Positions 41,987-45,537 of a DNA stretch of 45,537 nucleotides are shown one piece after another; within the stretch, counting starts at the first letter, position 1; every line of letters starts with the position of its first letter. Source of the DNA: an uncultured cyanobacterium (GTDB lineage: Bacteria > Cyanobacteriota > Cyanobacteriia > PCC-6307 > Cyanobiaceae); NCBI GenBank assembly GCA_903935205.1, contig CAIZQU010000055.1, positions 1-45,537 of the forward strand, in the 5' to 3' direction. The notes beneath the pieces were generated by a model, which searched no databases, was not told the DNA's origin, and worked only from the letters and a program-made list of their open reading frames with translations. A program made the position numbers and the translations under genes.

Positions 41987-42433
41987 TTGGAGATAACCGT
42001 CAGCTCCCTGCCGATGGAGGCTGGGCGGGACGGGCAGCGTTGAGCCGAGCCGATCCGACAGCGGCACCCCAACGCGATCGCAACGGAGCCTGTTCCATGG
42101 GGAGCCTGCCGCGGGCTGACCATGGTCGCGGCAGCCGGCTTTGGCGAGCAGGCACCGGCCAGCCAAGGCCTGCGGGCGAGATGGGGGGCAATCGGTCTGC
42201 TGGTGAGCCGCTGACCTTGGGTCTGATCAGAGCGATGGCGGCTCACCGGGGCTTGGCGGTGCCGAGACGATCGCGTGACCACCGGCCACGACGCTGCCGG
42301 GCGAGACGGCTCAGGCAGACAGCCCAGCCCCCAAGCGGGGCCGGCCCGACCCGACCCCGCAGGTCGTGGCCGCCACGGGCCTGTGTGGCCGAGCCGACCC
42401 GCCTGGGGTCAGACCGCGGGCTAACTGTGGAGG

Positions 42434-44212
42434 ATGCGATTCACCCAGGCGGATCACCCTGCTCGTCCAGTGCTGAGCGCCCCGCTGAAGCGGCGCCCCT
42501 GGCGTGGCCTGCTGCTGATCTGGCTGGCAGCCCTGCTCCTCGATCTCTGGGGTATCCAGCAGGGACCCCTGCGGGACTGGGACGAATCCCTGGTGGCGCG
42601 CATCGCCCTGGAGCTCAGTGAAAAGTCCTGGCCCGATCTGCTCCTGCCGACGCTCTGGGGGGAGCCGTACGTCAACAAACCCCCTGGCGTTCACTGGCTG
42701 ATCGCCGGGCTGATCCACCTCTGGCGCGCTGGGGCAGAAGCCGATGCCCTGCCGCCGGAATGGCTGCTGCGGCTGGCACCGGCCCTGGGCTCCAGCCTGC
42801 TCAGCCCCCTGTTGGGCCTGGTGCAGTGGCAACTGCGGCCCGGTCGCCGCGCCGATGCCCTCTGGACCGCCGCCATCGCCCTCACCCTGCTTCCCCTGGC
42901 CCGCCATGCCCATCTGGTGATGCTCGATGGCCTGCAGCTCACGGCGATCGCCAGCCTCTGGCTGGGGTTGCTGCTGGCCAGGCCCGGGCGGCGCTGGGCC
43001 CTGGCGGGGGGACTGCTGGCGGGCCTGGCGACCTCGGCCCTGCTGCTTCTGAAAGCACCCGTGGCCCCAGCGGTGCTGCTGGGAAGCCTGGCCCTGCGCT
43101 GCACCGATGGCGATCTGCCACGCCGCGCCTGGCGTTGGCTGCTCTTTGGCCTGGCCCTGGGTCTGCTGCCGGGGCTGGCCTGGCACGGCTGGCATCTGGC
43201 CTGTCGCGGCGAGGACGCCCTGGTGATGTGGGGGAGACAGGGGTTGGCCCGGGTGGTCAGCGGCATCGAAAACCACAACGGCGGCCCGATCCCTCCATTG
43301 ATTCAGGTGTTGAGCGGCGGCTGGCCCTGGCTGCTGCTCTGGCCCGCCGCCATCGGTGCAGCCTGGCGTCAACGACGGGGTCGCTGGGGTCGCTGGGTCC
43401 TTGGGCTGACGACCCTGACGTCCCTGCTGGTGCTGCCCCTGCAGACCCAGCTGCCCTGGTACAGCCTGTTGCTCTGGCCACCCTTCGCCCTCGGCTGCGG
43501 TCCGCCGATGGCGGCGCTGGTCAGCGGAGCAGGGCTCGAACGGCTGCGCTGCGGAATTGGGCGGATCTGGCTGGTGATCGCACTGTTGCTGCTGACGGCC
43601 ATCCTGATCAGCCCCCTCATTCCTGGCCTGGCCCCCGTGGCAGGCATCGCGCTGCCCGGATGCCTGGGACTGCTGGCGGCCGGATTGGTGCTGGGCTTCG
43701 GCAAGCCAGGGCGGCAGCAGCGCCGCAGGGCGGCCTGGGGGCTGGTGATCGGCTGGAGTCTGACCCTGCTGGCACTGTTCAGCACGCCGCTCTGGAACTG
43801 GGAGCTGGGTGAGCAACCCTCGATCAGGCCCCTGCTGACGCTGGTGAGTCGTCCCAGCCGCAACGGTGACCTCGCGGCCGTGCCCCTGCTGGTGGAGGGT
43901 CTACGGGGACGGCCTCCCAGCCTGCAGTGGTATGCCCAGGATCCGCTCAAACCCAGGATTCAGGCCCTCAGCAAGGCCGAGAAGCTGCTGCTGGTCAGCC
44001 AAGCCACCAGCCCCGAGCAGACGAGACTGGCGCAGAAGCTTGGCCCTGATTGGATCAATCGCCATCGCTGCGCTCTGGAACGCACTGGGGAAGCGGGATG
44101 GCATCGCTGGCTCTGCCACCTCGGCCCGTCACTGACCGACGCCCGCTCCCCACTCGATCGGGAGGGAAGCACCAGAGCCAGTCACGCAGCTGGGGATTCC
44201 GATCCAGGCTGA
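42434..44212 (+). CDS. GT39 (ArnT/PMT-like) glycosyltransferase
   Basis: A 592-residue membrane glycosyltransferase of the ArnT/PMT type. The first periplasmic loop after helix 1 has the catalytic-type DWDES (GIQQGPLRDWDESLVARIA, residues about 40-60) and, further on, the ArnT hallmark P-Y-V-N-K-P-P-G with W-L-I at about residues 75-90; the second acidic loop is ARHAHLVMLDGLQL. About eleven membrane helices follow up to residue 440, then a soluble domain of about 130 residues. Predicted activity is transfer of a sugar from a polyprenyl-phosphate donor to a lipid or protein in the periplasm. The ATG is directly preceded by GGAGG with almost no spacing, so GTG 42470 is an alternative start. Confidence 0.9.
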   Translation: MRFTQADHPARPVLSAPLKRRPWRGLLLIWLAALLLDLWGIQQGPLRDWDESLVARIALELSEKSWPDLLLPTLWGEPYVNKPPGVHWLIAGLIHLWRAGAEADALPPEWLLRLAPALGSSLLSPLLGLVQWQLRPGRRADALWTAAIALTLLPLARHAHLVMLDGLQLTAIASLWLGLLLARPGRRWALAGGLLAGLATSALLLLKAPVAPAVLLGSLALRCTDGDLPRRAWRWLLFGLALGLLPGLAWHGWHLACRGEDALVMWGRQGLARVVSGIENHNGGPIPPLIQVLSGGWPWLLLWPAAIGAAWRQRRGRWGRWVLGLTTLTSLLVLPLQTQLPWYSLLLWPPFALGCGPPMAALVSGAGLERLRCGIGRIWLVIALLLLTAILISPLIPGLAPVAGIALPGCLGLLAAGLVLGFGKPGRQQRRRAAWGLVIGWSLTLLALFSTPLWNWELGEQPSIRPLLTLVSRPSRNGDLAAVPLLVEGLRGRPPSLQWYAQDPLKPRIQALSKAEKLLLVSQATSPEQTRLAQKLGPDWINRHRCALERTGEAGWHRWLCHLGPSLTDARSPLDREGSTRASHAAGDSDPG

Positions 44213-44249
44213 TGGTCTTGGCAACGATGCTGGTTGTATCAATGGAGCA

Positions 44250-44999
44250 TCAACCTGTGGGCAGAGCACGGTCGCCGCGGCGGTCCATCCAGCGGGCATG
44301 GGCGAAAAGCCCGAAGGCCAACAACAGCTCAATTGCCTCCTGATCGTTGCGGATGCGATCGCCATGACTGATCCAGGAGAGATCCCAGTAGGCGTAGAAG
44401 AGAGCAACCGGCAGGAAATAGAGACTGAAACGGCGCGCGGGCAAGGCGTCGATAGCGGGCAACCAGCGCCAACCGGCGTAGCCGAAGAGCAGACCGGTGA
44501 AAATGAAGGCAAAGTGGATCAGGCTTTGCACAGCCGGAATATTGTGAACTGTGGTTTCTTCCTGGGCATTGATGCTGCGCACGGCCTCCAGACCGATGCC
44601 GGTGATCCGCTCACCCCAGCTGATTTCTTCAGCCGCTAACAGGAAACAGAAGAGGGCAAGAACAACCCAACCCCACAACGCGATACCACCAAGTGAACGG
44701 CGACGCCAGGCTACTCGCGTGGCGTGATAGCAAGCGGCGGCGATGGCAAGAAACTGCAACCACTCAGCAGGACCATCCTCACCTTTGCGCCAGAACTCAA
44801 AGAGGCCAAAGGGCAAAAAATAAACGACTCCGTAGAGCAAAAACAGATAGAGCAGTGGCGCCAGTTCGACCGCGGGACGCAGCTCGCCCCAGGGCGTGCT
44901 GATCAGGCGTCCAGGCAGGTCGTCCCGGCCGGCAGGCATCCGAACGGTCGCCTCGGGGCTGGGTGGGGAAGACGGTTTGAGGCTGTTGTCAAAAGGCAT
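44250..44999 (-). CDS. six-helix membrane protein with AEEISWGER motif
   Basis: A 249-residue membrane protein whose family I cannot name. It has a polar N-terminus (about 60 residues), then six hydrophobic segments: LLYLFLLYGVVYFLPFG, WLQFLAIAAACYHATRVAW, GWVVLALFCFLLA, IHFAFIFTGLLFGYAGW, YFLPVALFYAYW and ELLLAFGLFAHARWM. The loop after helix 3 holds A-A-E-E-I-S-W-G-E-R-I-T-G and, 15 residues on, NAQEETTVHNI; paired Glu, Trp, His and Asn residues at a membrane face suggest an active or metal site. ATG 44999 is chosen because further upstream the frame runs into the psbD terminator region; ATG 45038 is possible. It is convergent with the GT39 gene (37 bp). Confidence 0.75.
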   Translation of the reverse strand: MPFDNSLKPSSPPSPEATVRMPAGRDDLPGRLISTPWGELRPAVELAPLLYLFLLYGVVYFLPFGLFEFWRKGEDGPAEWLQFLAIAAACYHATRVAWRRRSLGGIALWGWVVLALFCFLLAAEEISWGERITGIGLEAVRSINAQEETTVHNIPAVQSLIHFAFIFTGLLFGYAGWRWLPAIDALPARRFSLYFLPVALFYAYWDLSWISHGDRIRNDQEAIELLLAFGLFAHARWMDRRGDRALPTG

Positions 45000-45132
45000 C
45001 GGCAGTCGGGCTTTGGCCCTGGGCCGGAGGTGGCCCATCACCCTACCGCGAGCGGTGAAGGGGTCCGATCTGAGCGTGGCGAGGGACGGGCCTGTGTGGC
45101 TGCTGTGGCCTGCTGTGTGCTGTGGCTGCGCC

Positions 45133-45156
45133 AAAAAAAGCGCCCCGAAGGGCGCT
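45133..45156 (-). terminator. rho-independent terminator of psbD
   Basis: On the minus strand GCGCCC and GGGCGC form a 6-bp stem (plus an A-T pair) with a TTCG tetraloop (45155-45140), an especially stable loop, followed by seven T (45139-45133). It is about 30 nt after the psbD stop and ends that transcript. Confidence 0.93.
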
Positions 45157-45185
45157 TTGAGCAGACTATTGATCTTGGTTGTCGA

Positions 45186-45537
45186 TCAGAGAGCGTTGCC
45201 GCGGGGCAGAACTTCTTCAGGGAAGACGAAGTTTTCGTGAGGCTGGTCCGCCGGTGCCATCCAGGCGCGCAGACCTTCGTTGAGCAGGATGTTCTTGGTG
45301 TAGAAGGTTTCGAACTCAGGATCCTCAGCGGCGCGGATCTCCTGCGACACGAAGTCGTAGGCGCGCAGGTTGAGGGCCAGGCCGATGATGCCGATGCTGC
45401 TGGTCCACAGACCCATCACCGGCACAAACAGCATGAAGAAGTGCAGCCAGCGCTTGTTGGAGAAGGCGATCCCGAAGATCTGGCTCCAGAAGCGGTTGGC
45501 GGTGACCATCGAGTAGGTCTCCTCTTCCTGGGTGGGC
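45186..45537 (-). CDS. psbD: photosystem II D2 protein, C-terminal part (5' end outside window)
   Basis: The last 116-117 residues of the photosystem II reaction-centre protein D2. It enters at the right edge with P-T-Q-E-E-E-T-Y-S, then [19 protein letters not shown], the last membrane helix ([22 protein letters not shown]), and ends with the D2 C-terminus [18 protein letters not shown]. Residues of the non-heme iron site would be in this helix region. The ATG-like codon at 45509 is internal Met, not a start. Only the first part of the gene, off the edge, is missing. The TTCG-loop terminator follows at 45133-45156. Confidence 0.97.

Larger units (their letters stand above)
41668..42433. other. 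intergenic region between the two GT39 genes
   Basis: About 765 bp. It holds a 12-bp direct repeat (CCTGAAAATCCC twice, 41663-41686), a strong minus-strand terminator (41689-41728), a 17-codon minus-strand ORF with an excellent ribosome-binding site (41781-41834) and a GGCGGCGGA triple repeat (41960-41986). From 41990 to 42433 I see only low-quality open frames, and no gene I can support; a HIP1 octamer lies near 42074. The promoter for the second GT39 gene must be close to 42400. Confidence 0.55.

Noticed and set aside
41935-42282. A 115-codon minus-strand frame ending in nine prolines
   Set aside because: The prolines come from a GGCGGCGGA DNA repeat; the rest has no motif and no good start signal.
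42311-43816. A 501-codon minus-strand frame opposite the second GT39 gene
   Set aside because: Gln-rich antisense of a leucine-rich membrane protein; no motif.
1-45537. tRNA, rRNA, CRISPR arrays and complete insertion sequences
   Set aside because: I looked for T-loop-like sequences, regularly spaced repeats with unique spacers and transposase motifs and found none. The 15-bp array has no spacers, so it is not a CRISPR.

Overview
The window is a stretch of chromosome from an oxygenic cyanobacterium, most likely a high-GC picocyanobacterium of the Cyanobium / freshwater or coastal Synechococcus type. The evidence is direct: psbU, the 3' end of psbD, a PetL-like 30-residue protein, ndhO, a CRR7-family protein, zeta-carotene desaturase, two SLH-OprB 'iron uptake porins', Ycf33 (DUF751) and several families confined to cyanobacteria (DUF3120, DUF4346, TIGR03279). 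GC is very high, genes are packed with 1-4 nt overlaps, and the HIP1 octamer GCGATCGC occurs at least a dozen times. This is core-genome housekeeping DNA. I see no complete mobile element, CRISPR array, tRNA or rRNA.

Layout. (1) 0.5-6.9 kb, minus strand: a compact run uppP - TIGR03279 radical SAM/PDZ protein - TolC-type outer-membrane protein - PucC/BCD-type transporter - inositol-monophosphatase-family enzyme. (2) 6.9-16 kb: DUF3120 membrane protein, psbU with a strong terminator, nadB, a convergent VKOR-thioredoxin fusion, rimO coupled to an MFS transporter, an overlooked 30-codon petL-like gene, and a B12-binding radical SAM protein. (3) 15.8-19.1 kb: DUF4346 protein, a FemAB-like acyltransferase, then about 1.2 kb of non-coding DNA with a 111-bp inverted-repeat relic and a 7 x 15-bp tandem repeat, followed by a small secreted protein. 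(4) 19.1-23 kb: a lone RibD C-terminal reductase domain, a two-domain 6-pyruvoyl-tetrahydropterin synthase, aroK, CRR7 and a glutathione S-transferase. (5) 23.1-27.6 kb, plus strand: ycf33-rbfA-GH3-GT2/TPR-hemD, translationally coupled at several joints. (6) 27.6-30.2 kb, minus: zds - SRPBCC protein - proline-rich lipoprotein. (7) 30.8-34.6 kb: IscA/SufA-type Fe-S carrier, TPR protein, LpxB-related protein, small membrane protein, a convergent TIGR01777 epimerase, ndhO. (8) 34.8-39.2 kb, minus: DnaJ-domain protein and two tandem porins, each porin with its own terminator. (9) 39.3-45.5 kb: two ArnT/PMT-like GT39 glycosyltransferases flanking a non-coding stretch that holds a 17-codon ORF with an excellent ribosome-binding site and its own terminator, then a six-helix membrane protein and the C-terminal part of psbD running off the end.

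Functionally the window mixes photosynthesis and electron transport (psbU, psbD, petL, ndhO, crr7, zds), cofactor and primary metabolism (nadB, hemD, aroK, pterin and flavin-like enzymes), translation factors (rbfA, rimO) and cell-envelope functions (uppP, TolC, porins, GT39s, GT2, GH3, FemAB-like). The least explained parts are the 17-codon ORF or small RNA near 41.8 kb, the GT39/membrane-protein cluster around it, the missing start of the first GT39 gene, and the repeat-bearing gap at 17.5-18.7 kb.
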